A DNA stretch of 64,000 nt from Paraclostridium ghonii (GCF_030815085.1 NZ_JAUSWG010000003.1), one strand, 5' to 3'; positions 52,513-61,890 are shown, counted from the stretch's first letter. Program-made: numbers and translations. The notes: generated from the letters alone by a model not told the origin.

Positions 52513-52566
52513 TTATAGTTTCTTTAGTTGTTATTTCCTAAAATAACAACTAAAGAAACTATAAAA
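52513..52566 (-). terminator. Perfect palindrome spanning the end of the SdpI-like gene
   Basis: Arms of about 23 bases (TATAGTTTCTTTAGTTGTTA and on) around CCTA. The right arm is coding for the last residues of the SdpI-like protein, so stop codon and terminator are fused. Confidence 0.7.
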
Positions 52567-52745
52567 GAAAAAGTACAAGGTTTATAAATATATGAATTTG
52601 CTTCATCCCAAGTCTCTTTGTCCTTTGTTGCATATCGAGTTCTATATCCCACAAATAAATTAGGATACTGTTTATAATCATCACGTAAATATTTGCAAAT
52701 AAGTCCTCCTAGATACATAATTAATCCTATAAAAATAATAACCAA
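52524..52745 (-). CDS. SdpI-like immunity/signal membrane protein (short)
   Basis: 73 residues. PNLFVGYRTRYATKDKETWDEANSYIY matches the core motif of SdpI/YhfL-family proteins (GYRT...TWxxAN), with one helix on each side. Bacillus SdpI protects against the SdpC toxin; this short form has only two or three helices. ATG is near GGGGTGG. A partner membrane gene lies upstream. Confidence 0.75.
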   Translation of the reverse strand: MVIIFIGLIMYLGGLICKYLRDDYKQYPNLFVGYRTRYATKDKETWDEANSYIYKPCTFSFIVSLVVILGNNN

Positions 52746-52794
52746 AATACCACCCCTTACACTTTATAATAACTAAATTTTATCATACTAAACC

Positions 52795-53118
52795 TTATTT
52801 AATTATATAAAAAAGTTTACTTTTTTTTGCTCCATAGTTATTTCTAATTTTCGGTAATTGAATTAAAATAACTCCTGTCATAGGATACGCAACGATTATA
52901 GAAATAGAATACTTTTTATATAGATAAAGTACTCCTAAAATAATATAAGTTACACCCGCAATAAAACCTAAATAAAATATTGAGTTAATATATTTATCAG
53001 GATTTGAATATTTATTAAGATATTTTTTACTAAATATGTGTTTAAATGAAAAACAAAAGATTATAAATCCAGCACCTAAAATTATAAAAAGAAATGACAA
53101 TAATTGATTATTCCACAT
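52795..53118 (-). CDS. Small membrane protein upstream of SdpI-like gene
   Basis: 107 residues and three hydrophobic helices with a polar loop (KHIFSKKYLNKYSNPDKYIN). GGGGG precedes the ATG. Same direction as the SdpI-like gene, 49 bases apart, so co-transcription is likely. Family not recognised with certainty. Confidence 0.65.
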   Translation of the reverse strand: MWNNQLLSFLFIILGAGFIIFCFSFKHIFSKKYLNKYSNPDKYINSIFYLGFIAGVTYIILGVLYLYKKYSISIIVAYPMTGVILIQLPKIRNNYGAKKSKLFYIIK

Positions 53119-53205
53119 TATTTTACCCCCTATAGTTATACTAGTATTTTTATCTATAATATCATTTAAACAATTACATATATATACTGTAGTGTCAACT
53201 GAAAC

Positions 53206-53470
53206 GTCCTCTTAGTATTGGGACTTTAGACCGGGATCTCTTTTATATGGAACAAGGAGTGTAGGAAGAGGCCTTTATGTGGATTCTAAAAAGTTATATT
53301 TAAAATAAGAACTTTTTATCGATTTATCCCCGTATCTTTTGTTAATTAGCTTATTAAACTAATTAACAAAAGATACGGGGATAAATCATTTAGTATAGTT
53401 TTAAATACCATATTTTTATTAATTAGATGATTAAATAGCTAATTAACAATATTAAATAATTAAATTTTTC
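53206..53470. repeat. Repeat family 2, copy A, with 29-bp perfect inverted repeat
   Basis: From TTTAGACC at 53225 to about 53470 this matches 62021-62240. It includes TATCTCTTTTATATG-like and GATTCTAAAAAGTTATA blocks and a hairpin with 29-bp perfect arms (53321-53349 and 53359-53387) around CTTATTAAA. A GAAACGTCCTCTTAGTATTG motif at 53201-53220 recurs with one change at 39931-39950. Confidence 0.8.
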
Positions 53471-53514
53471 AAGTAAAGTATTTTAACTTTATTATACATA
53501 TTGAATTAATTATA

Positions 53515-53605
53515 ATTAACCCCTAAAAAACTTATTAAAAAAGGGATAGTAAAAAAGCCCTTAAAATCTAGTTAATTAGATTTTAAGGGCTTTAACTTTT
53601 TATTC
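53515..53605 (-). repeat. Dispersed palindromic repeat, copy 10
   Basis: GCCCTTAAAATCTAGTTAAT with perfect return arm ATTAGATTTTAAGGGC; on the minus strand it is followed by TTTTTTAC and works as terminator of the aspartate kinase gene. Confidence 0.85.
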
Positions 53606-53606
53606 A

Positions 53607-54926
53607 CTAATATCTATTTCCTTCAAACTCTTCATATATTACTTTAATTGTTTGTTCATAATCTTTATTATGAACACCAACAATGATATTCATTTCATCA
53701 CTAGTCTGAGAGATTACAACAATATTAATACCATTATTACCTAAAGTAGTAAATAGTCTACCTGAAATACCAGGGTAATTTTTCATTTTTCTACTAACTG
53801 TAGCAATTAAGGAAATTTCATCTATAACTGACACATCATCAGCTTGGCATTTCTTTTTTATCTCTGTTACAAGTTCATATACATATGGTTTAATCGCTTC
53901 AGTTTCAACAATTAATGAGAATGAGTCAATACCAGTTGGTATATGTTCAATACTAATACGATAACGTTCAAAGATATCTAAGGCTTTTTTGATTAGACCT
54001 ATTTCATTAGACATATGATTTTTCTTCACTGTAATAATAGAAAAATCTTTTTTTCCAGCAATTCCTGTTACAATATTATCATTATCATTTTTTACATTAT
54101 CTTTAATAATTGTCCCTTTACTTTCTGGATGATTAGTATTTAAAATATGAATAGGAATATCTTTTACTTTAACAGGGAATATTGCTTCTTCATGAAGAAT
54201 ACTTGCTCCCATATATGATAATTCCCTAAGTTCACTATAATTAATAATATCAATTTCCCTAGGGTTTTTAACAATTCTAGGATCAGCCATTAATATGCCA
54301 GATACATCTGTCCAGTTTTCATAGACATCTGCATCGATTATGTTAGCTAAAATACTTCCACTTACGTCACCTCCACCTCTGGACATGATTTTTAAATTTC
54401 CATTGGGTAACGATCCATAAAATCCTGGAATAACTAAACGAGTAGAATCTTTGACAATTTCATTAAATACTTTCTTGATTTTATCATAGTCAAATGTTCC
54501 ATCATAATTAAAGAAAATGATATCTTTTGCATCAACAAATTCATAATTTAGGTATTCAGCCATTAATAGTGCAGTTAGATACTCACCACGACTTACTAGA
54601 TAGTCTAAATCTATATTTTTATCTAGTTGAGAATGTATAATGGATAACTCTTTCTCAATATTGTAATGTAGACCAAGATCTTTTGCGATACGAAGAAATT
54701 TTTCTTCAATCATCTTAAAAATTTTATCACAATTAATATTATATTTAATATGTGCATGACAGAGGTAAAGTAAATCTGTAATTTTATTATCTTCGCTACA
54801 TTCTCTACCTGAAGCACTAACTACAACAAATCTTCTTGTATCATCTTTTTCAATAATTCTTTTTACTTTCTTGAACTGTTGAGAATTAGCAACAGAACTG
54901 CCTCCAAATTTAACAACTTTAATCAT
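53607..54926 (-). CDS. Aspartate kinase
   Basis: 439 residues: N-terminal kinase domain (KFGGSSVANSQQFKKV; RGEYLTALLMAEYL; SRGGGDVSGSILA; WTDVSGILMADPR) and two C-terminal ACT regulatory domains (MSNEIGLIKKALDIFERYRI; YPGISGRLFTTLGNNGINI). It makes aspartyl phosphate, the first step to threonine, lysine and methionine. It begins one base after homoserine dehydrogenase. The ACT domains suggest feedback by an end product. CGT codons are frequent, unlike most neighbours. Confidence 0.95.
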   Translation of the reverse strand: MIKVVKFGGSSVANSQQFKKVKRIIEKDDTRRFVVVSASGRECSEDNKITDLLYLCHAHIKYNINCDKIFKMIEEKFLRIAKDLGLHYNIEKELSIIHSQLDKNIDLDYLVSRGEYLTALLMAEYLNYEFVDAKDIIFFNYDGTFDYDKIKKVFNEIVKDSTRLVIPGFYGSLPNGNLKIMSRGGGDVSGSILANIIDADVYENWTDVSGILMADPRIVKNPREIDIINYSELRELSYMGASILHEEAIFPVKVKDIPIHILNTNHPESKGTIIKDNVKNDNDNIVTGIAGKKDFSIITVKKNHMSNEIGLIKKALDIFERYRISIEHIPTGIDSFSLIVETEAIKPYVYELVTEIKKKCQADDVSVIDEISLIATVSRKMKNYPGISGRLFTTLGNNGINIVVISQTSDEMNIIVGVHNKDYEQTIKVIYEEFEGNRY

Positions 54927-54927
54927 T

Positions 54928-56106
54928 TTAATTCTCCTGTTTAAATGTAGCTACTTTAGCAACAAATGCATTTTTATCTTTTTCTAATACAGTTTCCATA
55001 AGATTCATAAATTCTTTAGTTTTGAGTGCTGATGTATACAAGTAGTAATTCCCTTTATATTCATCAATTTTTTCGATATTCTCACTTTTTATAAGATATT
55101 TACTACGAATCATAAAACGGTTAGCAAACAGCGTATCGCAGTAAGGCATTCCTTTATCAACCTTTGCATCACATTCAATACATTGTGATTTAATATCTAG
55201 TATATCCTGAATAATAGCATTAGCAGTTGGTAATTTTCCAGCTCCTTGTCCAAAAAACTTAAGATCACCAATTGTTTCTCCATGCAAAGTAATTAGATTG
55301 AAATTAGTAGGAACATTGGCTTCTTGCGTAGTGGAATCAAAAATATTTGGCATAACAAAAGCTTCATAACCACCATCAAGAAGAGCTGCTTCACCAATGT
55401 ATTTTATCGCTTTTTTCTTCTCTTTTAAATAATGAATATCATCAATTGTTACTTTTGCTATAGAAAAGCATGGAAAATCTTTTATATTGATGTAGTGATC
55501 AAATGCTAAAGCAAAGCTGATTACTACCTTATTAGCTACATCATATCCATCAATATCAGCACTTGGATTTGCTTCTGCATATCCAAGATCTTGTGCCATT
55601 TTTAATACTTCACTGAAATCTTGATTATTTTTGTACATATGATCAAGAATGAAATTACTTGTTCCATTAAAAATTCCATAAAATAAATTAATATCATCAA
55701 TACGTCTTGCTTTTTGTAAGCTTGCAAGCCAAGGAATACCTCCTCCTGCACTAGCTTCAAACAAAAATTTTACACCATTATTTCTTGATACTTCAACAAA
55801 CTCATTTAAATAAGCCGCCACAACAGCTTTATTAGCTGTTACTACATGTTTTTTGCTTAGTAAAGCGCCCATAATATACTCGTAAGCTGGATGTAAACCA
55901 CCAATTGTTTCTACTACTAAATCAATTGTATTATCATTTAAAATATCATTTATATCACTTGTAATGATATCCATACCATTTTTATTGTGTGGAAGATCCA
56001 AGATTTTAGTGACATTTATATCATTTAAAAAAGAAGATTTATTATTTTTTATAATTTCATAAACACCACTTCCTACTGTTCCAAATCCTAATATTGCTAT
56101 ATTCAT
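54928..56106 (-). CDS. Homoserine dehydrogenase
   Basis: 392 residues: NAD(P)-binding GFGTVGSGVYEII, then AANKAVVAAYLNEF, FLFEASAGGGIPWL and DLGYAEANPSADIDGYDVANK, the homoserine dehydrogenase signature. No C-terminal ACT domain is clear, shorter than the usual 430. ATG at 56106 follows GGGGG; a longer frame from 56193 has no ribosome site. It reduces aspartate semialdehyde to homoserine. Divergent from the threonine synthase operon. Confidence 0.95.
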   Translation of the reverse strand: MNIAILGFGTVGSGVYEIIKNNKSSFLNDINVTKILDLPHNKNGMDIITSDINDILNDNTIDLVVETIGGLHPAYEYIMGALLSKKHVVTANKAVVAAYLNEFVEVSRNNGVKFLFEASAGGGIPWLASLQKARRIDDINLFYGIFNGTSNFILDHMYKNNQDFSEVLKMAQDLGYAEANPSADIDGYDVANKVVISFALAFDHYINIKDFPCFSIAKVTIDDIHYLKEKKKAIKYIGEAALLDGGYEAFVMPNIFDSTTQEANVPTNFNLITLHGETIGDLKFFGQGAGKLPTANAIIQDILDIKSQCIECDAKVDKGMPYCDTLFANRFMIRSKYLIKSENIEKIDEYKGNYYLYTSALKTKEFMNLMETVLEKDKNAFVAKVATFKQEN

Positions 56107-56145
56107 ATTTTGTCCCCCTATTTTATGTCTTTCCATAAAAAACAC

Positions 56146-56174
56146 TTGTCTTTGAATAGAAAACATTGTATCAT
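56146..56174 (+). promoter_or_regulatory. Likely promoter of the threonine synthase operon
   Basis: TTGTCT (56146-56151), 17 bases, TATCAT (56169-56174), 31 bases before the ATG, in the 98-base divergent gap. Confidence 0.45.
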
Positions 56175-56204
56175 AGATAAAATAAGAAAGCAAGGAGGGA
56201 TTTT

Positions 56205-57689
56205 ATGAATAAATACTATGAAAGTACTAGAAATAAAAATGTTAAAATGAGAGCTAGTGAAGCAATACTTCAGGGGCTAAGTAGTGAGGGAGGACTGTTT
56301 GTATTACGTGATATTAATACTTTAAACCTTGATATTAAAGCACTTTTAAAAAAGGATTACTATCAGATTGCTATTGAAGTATTAAAATTATTTTTACATG
56401 ACTTTAGTGAAGAAGAGATAAAAAATTGTGTATATAATGCTTATCAGAATAAATTTTCTAAAGAAGAAATTACACCACTTATTGAGTTAAGTGATGGTTT
56501 TATCCTTGAATTGTTTAATGGTCCAACTTCTGCTTTCAAAGATATTGGTTTGTCTATACTTCCACAATTTATAAAACATTCATTGTCAAAATCAGATTGT
56601 AAAGAGGATATTTTAATCCTTACTGCCACTAGTGGAGATACAGGTAAAGCTGCTCTTGAAGGATTTAAGGACGTGGATCGTACAAAAATCATGGTGTTTT
56701 ACCCTGATAATGGAGTAAGTACTGTTCAAAAAACACAGATGAAAACACAAGAAGGAAAAAATACAAAGGTATGTGCTATAGAAGGAAATTTTGATGATGC
56801 TCAAACAGGAATTAAAAATGTTTTTGTTGATGATGATTTTAAAGCAGAACTTGATTCTAATGGAATTAAACTTTCTAGCGCCAATTCAATTAATATTGGT
56901 CGTTTAATTCCACAAATAGTATATTATGTTTATGCTTATGTTAAATTAGTTGAAAACAATAAGATTGAATTAGGGGATAAGATTAATTTTGTTGTACCAA
57001 CTGGTAATTTTGGTAATATTCTTGCAGGATACTATGCAAAGCAGATCGGTCTTCCAATTAACAAATTGATTTGCGCATCCAATGAAAATAATGTTTTATA
57101 TGATTTTCTACAGACTGGTAGCTATAATCGTAAACGTAAATTTTTAAAAACAATTTCTCCAAGCATGGATATTTTAATTTCAAGTAATCTTGAACGTTTA
57201 TTATACTATGTTAGTGGTTGTGATGATGTTTATGTAAATGAAATTATGAAGGAATTAAATACTAAAGGAGAGTTTAAGATTAAAGAAGATATGCTACAAC
57301 AAATTCAAAAGGAATTTAGCTGTGGATATGCTACTAATGATGAAACAAAAGCTATCATCAAAAATATTTATGAAAAAGATGGCTATCTTCTAGACACTCA
57401 TACTGGAGTAGCTTATAAGGTATTATTGGATAATATAGATAAAGAGCATGTCAATGTGGTTTTATCGACTGCTTCTCCATATAAATTTACACAAAGCGTA
57501 TACGGGTCATTATATGATTTAAATAATGAAAATGAATTTACATTAATGCAAAAACTTCATGAAAAAACACAAGTAATAATACCAGATAATTTAAGAGGAC
57601 TGGATAAAAAGCAATTATTGCATAATGATAAGATTCAAAAGTCAGATATGAAGACATACATACTAGAGAAAGTAGGGGGATTAAAATGA
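56205..57689 (+). CDS. thrC: Threonine synthase
   Basis: 494 residues of the long threonine synthase subfamily: SSEGGLFVLRDI near the start, PTSAFKDIGLSILPQF with the PLP lysine (about residue 111), ATSGDTGKAALEGFKD and NSINIGRLIPQIVYYVY. It turns phosphohomoserine into threonine. AGGAGGG at 56192-56198 is the ribosome site. Its stop overlaps the start of homoserine kinase by 4 bases. Confidence 0.95.
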   Translation: MNKYYESTRNKNVKMRASEAILQGLSSEGGLFVLRDINTLNLDIKALLKKDYYQIAIEVLKLFLHDFSEEEIKNCVYNAYQNKFSKEEITPLIELSDGFILELFNGPTSAFKDIGLSILPQFIKHSLSKSDCKEDILILTATSGDTGKAALEGFKDVDRTKIMVFYPDNGVSTVQKTQMKTQEGKNTKVCAIEGNFDDAQTGIKNVFVDDDFKAELDSNGIKLSSANSINIGRLIPQIVYYVYAYVKLVENNKIELGDKINFVVPTGNFGNILAGYYAKQIGLPINKLICASNENNVLYDFLQTGSYNRKRKFLKTISPSMDILISSNLERLLYYVSGCDDVYVNEIMKELNTKGEFKIKEDMLQQIQKEFSCGYATNDETKAIIKNIYEKDGYLLDTHTGVAYKVLLDNIDKEHVNVVLSTASPYKFTQSVYGSLYDLNNENEFTLMQKLHEKTQVIIPDNLRGLDKKQLLHNDKIQKSDMKTYILEKVGGLK

Positions 57690-58564
57690 TAGTTAAAGTA
57701 AAAGTACCTGCCACAAGTGCAAATTTAGGATGTGGGTTTGATACATTAGGAATGGCATTAAACTTGTATACAACATTTACATTTGAAGAAATAAAAAAAG
57801 GCCTTGAATTTGAAGGATTTGATGAAAAATATTGTAATGAAGATAATCTAGTATATATATCTTTCAATAAAGCACTTAAACAGTTGAATAAGAAAGTAGA
57901 GGGCGTTAGAATCAGTGTTGATTGCCAAGTTCCCATATCAAGAGGTTTAGGTAGTAGTTCTATTTGTGTGGTTGCTGGTATATTCGCTGCTTATGCATTA
58001 TCGAATACACAGATAAATAGAGATGATATCTTTAAGCTTGCGACTACTATAGAAGGTCATCCTGATAATGTTTCTCCTGCTATTTTTGGAGGATTAAGTG
58101 CTTCTTGTGTTGTAAATAATGAGGCTTTAACAATTAAATATGATATTGATGAACGTTTTACTTTCCTAGCCTTGATCCCAGATTTTGAAACATCAACTAA
58201 CGAATCACGTAAAGCATTACCTGATATCGTATGCCGTCAGGATGCAATTTACACTTTATCAAGATTAGGTATGGTTTTAAAAGCATTGGAAAATTATGAT
58301 TTATCATTATTAAGTAAAGTTATGGATGATAAATTACATGAACCATATCGTTGCAAATTGATTCATGAATATGATAAAGTAAAAGAAATATGTAAGAGTG
58401 TAGATAGTGTGTGTTTTATGATATCAGGAAGTGGATCAACATTGCTTAACGTAATAGAAGATAGAAAAAATGTACAACTAATAAGAGATAAGCTAAAAGA
58501 TTTGGAATATAAATGGAGAGTTCTTGAACTTAAAGTGGATAAGGAAGGAACAAAGATTTTATAG
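57686..58564 (+). CDS. thrB: Homoserine kinase
   Basis: 292 residues of the GHMP kinase family: VKVPATSANLGCGFDTLGMAL, the ATP loop PISRGLGSSS (about residue 85) and MISGSGSTLLNV. Makes O-phosphohomoserine for threonine synthase. ATGA overlap with thrC means coupled translation. Confidence 0.95.
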   Translation: MIVKVKVPATSANLGCGFDTLGMALNLYTTFTFEEIKKGLEFEGFDEKYCNEDNLVYISFNKALKQLNKKVEGVRISVDCQVPISRGLGSSSICVVAGIFAAYALSNTQINRDDIFKLATTIEGHPDNVSPAIFGGLSASCVVNNEALTIKYDIDERFTFLALIPDFETSTNESRKALPDIVCRQDAIYTLSRLGMVLKALENYDLSLLSKVMDDKLHEPYRCKLIHEYDKVKEICKSVDSVCFMISGSGSTLLNVIEDRKNVQLIRDKLKDLEYKWRVLELKVDKEGTKIL

Positions 58565-58574
58565 GAGGTACGAG

Positions 58575-59012
58575 ATGTTAGATGATTATCTAATTGTAAA
58601 TAAAGAAGTATTGCCTGATGTATTTGAAAAAGTAATACAAGTAAAACAGATGATAGAACAAGGAGAAGATATACAGGTTAGTGAGGCTGTAAAAATAGTT
58701 GGATTATCACGAAGTACATATTACAAGTACAAAGATCATGTATTTGCAGCTTCTCACAATCTTAAAGAGCGTAAAGCCGTTATTTCATTTATGCTACCCC
58801 ATGAAAAAGGGTTATTGTCTGAGGTTTTAAATAATATTTCACTATGTATGGGAAATATTATCACAATAAATCAGAATATTCCTATTCATTCTAAAGCAAA
58901 TGTAACAATTAGTATGGATATTAGTGAACTGATTGTTCCTATTGATGAATTGATCTCTCGTATTTCAACAGTTAAAGGGATTAATAGGGTGACTTTGATT
59001 TCCTTAGAATAA
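58575..59012 (+). CDS. ACT-domain protein, PheB/UPF0735-like
   Basis: 145 residues: an N-terminal helix-turn-helix-like part (VSEAVKIVGLSRSTYYKYKD) and a C-terminal ACT domain (EKGLLSEVLNNISLCMGNIITINQNIP). Such proteins are often beside thrB or hom in Firmicutes and probably sense an amino acid to tune the pathway. ATG at 58575 follows AGGAGG; it starts 10 bases after thrB. Confidence 0.9.
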   Translation: MLDDYLIVNKEVLPDVFEKVIQVKQMIEQGEDIQVSEAVKIVGLSRSTYYKYKDHVFAASHNLKERKAVISFMLPHEKGLLSEVLNNISLCMGNIITINQNIPIHSKANVTISMDISELIVPIDELISRISTVKGINRVTLISLE

Positions 59013-59162
59013 AAAAGTAAATTAATTTAAAAATAACCAAGAAAGATCATCTTATGTAAAATTTTATTCAAAAAACAAAAGAATTTTACCACTCAATAAG
59101 ATTATAATTATATAAACAACTACATCTATATACTGTGATATCGATTGATGTGTCAAATTAAT

Positions 59163-59208
59163 AAAAGTCAGGAGTTCTAAGTTTGACAACTTACTCCTGA
59201 CTTTTAAA
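59163..59208 (+). terminator. Terminator of the threonine operon
   Basis: AAAAGTCAGGAGT (59163-59175) and its complement at 59193-59205; symmetrical and likely bidirectional. Confidence 0.85.
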
Positions 59209-59347
59209 ACACACTCTAGATAAGACTCTAATCAGATAATTTTTTATACAGTTATTATAAAATAACTATATGATTTTATACATACAGTTGAATTTTATAC
59301 ATACACTTTAATATATGGTTATATAAATTCTTATATATAATAATAAA

Positions 59348-59400
59348 TAACTTCTCTTATGTTTTTGATGTATCATCAAAGGAATGAGGGGAGTTTTTTA
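59348..59400 (+). terminator. Second terminator upstream of cry
   Basis: AACTTCTCTTAT pairs through GU-containing helix with ATGAGGGGAGTT, followed by six T residues. The GAGGGGAG here is part of the hairpin, not a ribosome site. Confidence 0.7.
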
Positions 59401-59602
59401 GTGTAGGCAATAAAATTAAATATAAATCATGAAATTGATATAGATAAATCAAAAGATTATTTAGAAAATTTACATAGAGATAGTAATAAGTCTTTGCGTT
59501 TCATTTAATTATACAATCTAAAAAATATAGGTTTACAAAATATATTAAAATCCCTTTTTATTTAATAAGTGATCACTTAATACACATTTAATTAAAGTAA
59601 AA

Positions 59603-59661
59603 AGGAGGAACTTTAGTGAGCGTTTTGTAATTATAATAAAACCTCTCACTAAAGATAAAAT
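59603..59661 (+). promoter_or_regulatory. Shine-Dalgarno separated from cry ATG by a hairpin
   Basis: AGGAGG at 59603-59608 is 53 bases before the ATG. Between them CTTTAGTGAG (59611-59620) pairs perfectly with CTCACTAAAG (59645-59654), and GTTTT/AAAAC extend the helix. Folding brings the ribosome site to an effective 9 bases from the ATG. There is no other ribosome site near the ATG. Confidence 0.75.
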
Positions 59662-61737
59662 ATGAACAATAATGAAATTAAATTAAGTTCAACAGATAAA
59701 CAAGAAATATTAAATAATTATCCAATATCAAAGAGTAAAGAAGAACAATTGTGGGAAAAAGTAGTTAAAGATTATGAAGGAATAGAGAGTTATGCCGAGT
59801 GGGATGAGTGGGCTGCTATAGGACTAATAGTAGCTGGTACTATTCTAGCTTTATCAGCGGCAGCACCAGGAGCAGGATTAATTGTAGCAGGTACAATGTT
59901 TTCTAAAGTGGTAGGTTTATTTTTCCCAGACGAGAAAATTTCAGATGTTAGTCCAAATACAGAAATGTTATGGCGAAATTTTATGACTAGAACAGGTAAA
60001 TTAATAGATCAAAAATTAGAAAACTTTGTAATAAATCTATCAATTGCAAACTTAAAAGGATTGGCAGTATTGATTGAAGATTATGAAAAATATAAAAATG
60101 ATTTAATAAAAGAGCAGAATAAAGATAACCCTGATTTAAAAAAAATAACTCAACTAAAAGAAGCCTTGATGATAAAATTTTATAATCTTGATAATGCTTT
60201 TAGTACAAGTTTTGAAAATCTTAAAATAAAGAATTATAACCTATTGTTATTGCCAATGGCTACACAAGTTGCAAATATGCATTTATTATTACTAAGAGAT
60301 GGACTTTTATATGCTGAGGAACTTAGTTTAGCTAGATCTAATTTTTTATCAGGAGATAGCTTACATGAAAAATTTTTAAATACTAAAATAAGGTATATTG
60401 ATTATTGTGAAACTTGGTATAAAGAAGGGTTAAATAACTACCCTAAACAAATAACAAAACTTCTAGATTTTGTAACCTTTAATCAGTATAAAACATTTAT
60501 GACTATTAATGTATTAGATATTATATCTTTATTTCCAACTTATGATGTAAGAAAATATCCTGCAGATGAAAGAGGTGAAAAAACTTCGGCAATTTTACCA
60601 AAGACTGAACTTACTAGAGAAGTTTATTCTTGTCCTTATTACTATATAAGTGAACCTTTTAATAAAGATAACTTAAAAGATGATTTAAATAAAAAGCTAT
60701 CAAGACCACCTAGATTAATTACTACATTAAAAGCTTTAAATTTTGAAACCTCTGGAGAAGAAACGATAAAATACCTTGTAGATAAGATGAATATGCCTCC
60801 TGAACACGCAAAAGACAGCCCGCTTATACTTGGAAATCAATATGGATATAGTTTTATACATAATCCTGATATTGTTGAATTAAGTGATGGTTATGGAACT
60901 TGGGGATTGTTCAATGAGAGTTTAAGAAAAAGAAGATTGATTAACATTGAAGATGGATGGAAGGTTAAAAAAATAGAAACACGTCATTATTTTAATAACA
61001 ACCTAATGAATGCTACGCAGTCGTTAAAACTGTTTATAAGCAATAACGATGATACTAAAACTATTACACCTGAGGTTGTAAGTAATCCTACAACTTTTCA
61101 GCTTATGCCTGTAGTTTCTGAAACTCCTAAACATTTTTTATCCTCTATGATGAGTTTTAATCCAAATGATAATATATGTTTTCAAGCAAATAGTTTTGGA
61201 TGGTATCATGATAGTATAGATTTTAAAAATCAAGTATTTAATGATAGAACTTCTATTATTCCAGCTATAAAAGCAAATAAAATTAATGAAAAAGTAAAAG
61301 AAATACAAGGATTTAGTTATACAGGCGGAGATTTAGTACTAATGTACGCTTCTGGAAAAATCACAGTTCCTGTTCAACTTAAAAAAGTTGGTGAGAATTA
61401 TGACGAAGATATGTTTTATATACGTGTAAGATATGCTTCAGCTGAAGATTGCAGACTTATTATAAAAAATGAAGATTATAAAGATAAAAATGATTCAATG
61501 ATTATAGACTTAAAACAAACTCAAAATGATATTGATCCTAATTTAGAAAAATTAAGATATAAAGATTTTACACTTTCAAAACTAACAGAAAAAGTTATTG
61601 GTTTTTATAATAAAGGTAAAAATATGGATACTTTTACATTTGAGCTAGAATCATATAATCCACAATCTAAGGTTGTTATTGATAAAATAGAATTTATACC
61701 ATTTTACATTGGGTTCCAGATGAAAGAAAATGAATAA
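59662..61737 (+). CDS. Three-domain Cry-type insecticidal toxin
   Basis: 691 residues, like an activated-core Cry protein without the long C-terminal crystallisation half. Domain I (to about residue 290) is helical with a hydrophobic helix (AAIGLIVAGTILALSAAAPG). Domain II follows. Domain III has the Cry blocks: SIIPAIKA at about 530 (block 3 type), FYIRVRYAS at about 587 (block 4 type) and IDKIEFIPF at about 671 (block 5). These pore-forming toxins bind gut receptors of insects or worms. Known clostridial members are Cry16/Cry17 of P. bifermentans; this one is longer. No helper or haemolysin gene is next to it. Confidence 0.92.
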   Translation: MNNNEIKLSSTDKQEILNNYPISKSKEEQLWEKVVKDYEGIESYAEWDEWAAIGLIVAGTILALSAAAPGAGLIVAGTMFSKVVGLFFPDEKISDVSPNTEMLWRNFMTRTGKLIDQKLENFVINLSIANLKGLAVLIEDYEKYKNDLIKEQNKDNPDLKKITQLKEALMIKFYNLDNAFSTSFENLKIKNYNLLLLPMATQVANMHLLLLRDGLLYAEELSLARSNFLSGDSLHEKFLNTKIRYIDYCETWYKEGLNNYPKQITKLLDFVTFNQYKTFMTINVLDIISLFPTYDVRKYPADERGEKTSAILPKTELTREVYSCPYYYISEPFNKDNLKDDLNKKLSRPPRLITTLKALNFETSGEETIKYLVDKMNMPPEHAKDSPLILGNQYGYSFIHNPDIVELSDGYGTWGLFNESLRKRRLINIEDGWKVKKIETRHYFNNNLMNATQSLKLFISNNDDTKTITPEVVSNPTTFQLMPVVSETPKHFLSSMMSFNPNDNICFQANSFGWYHDSIDFKNQVFNDRTSIIPAIKANKINEKVKEIQGFSYTGGDLVLMYASGKITVPVQLKKVGENYDEDMFYIRVRYASAEDCRLIIKNEDYKDKNDSMIIDLKQTQNDIDPNLEKLRYKDFTLSKLTEKVIGFYNKGKNMDTFTFELESYNPQSKVVIDKIEFIPFYIGFQMKENE

Positions 61738-61851
61738 AAAGTTTGTTTAGATAAAATAAAAATGGAAGAAATGTAAACAATGATTTAAATATAATATAAT
61801 CAAAGGTAATGTCAAAAAATTTGTGTAAACAAAAAAATTTATAGTATTTAT

Positions 61852-61890
61852 TTAAAGTCAGATAGAGCTAATTTTCTATCTGGCTTTATT
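61852..61890 (+). terminator. Terminator of the cry gene
   Basis: AAAGTCAGATAGA pairs with TCTATCTGGCTTT, then a T-rich tail. Confidence 0.8.

Larger units (their letters stand above)
59013..59602. other. Long spacer between threonine operon and cry gene
   Basis: Two terminators (59163-59205 and 59348-59399) are followed by a short coding-like relic (KLNINHEIDIDKSKDYLENL, about 59411-59470, ending with TAA at 59506-59508) and AAGTGATCACTT near 59566. No intact gene. The cry promoter should lie in 59510-59600 but no clear boxes are seen. Confidence 0.5.
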
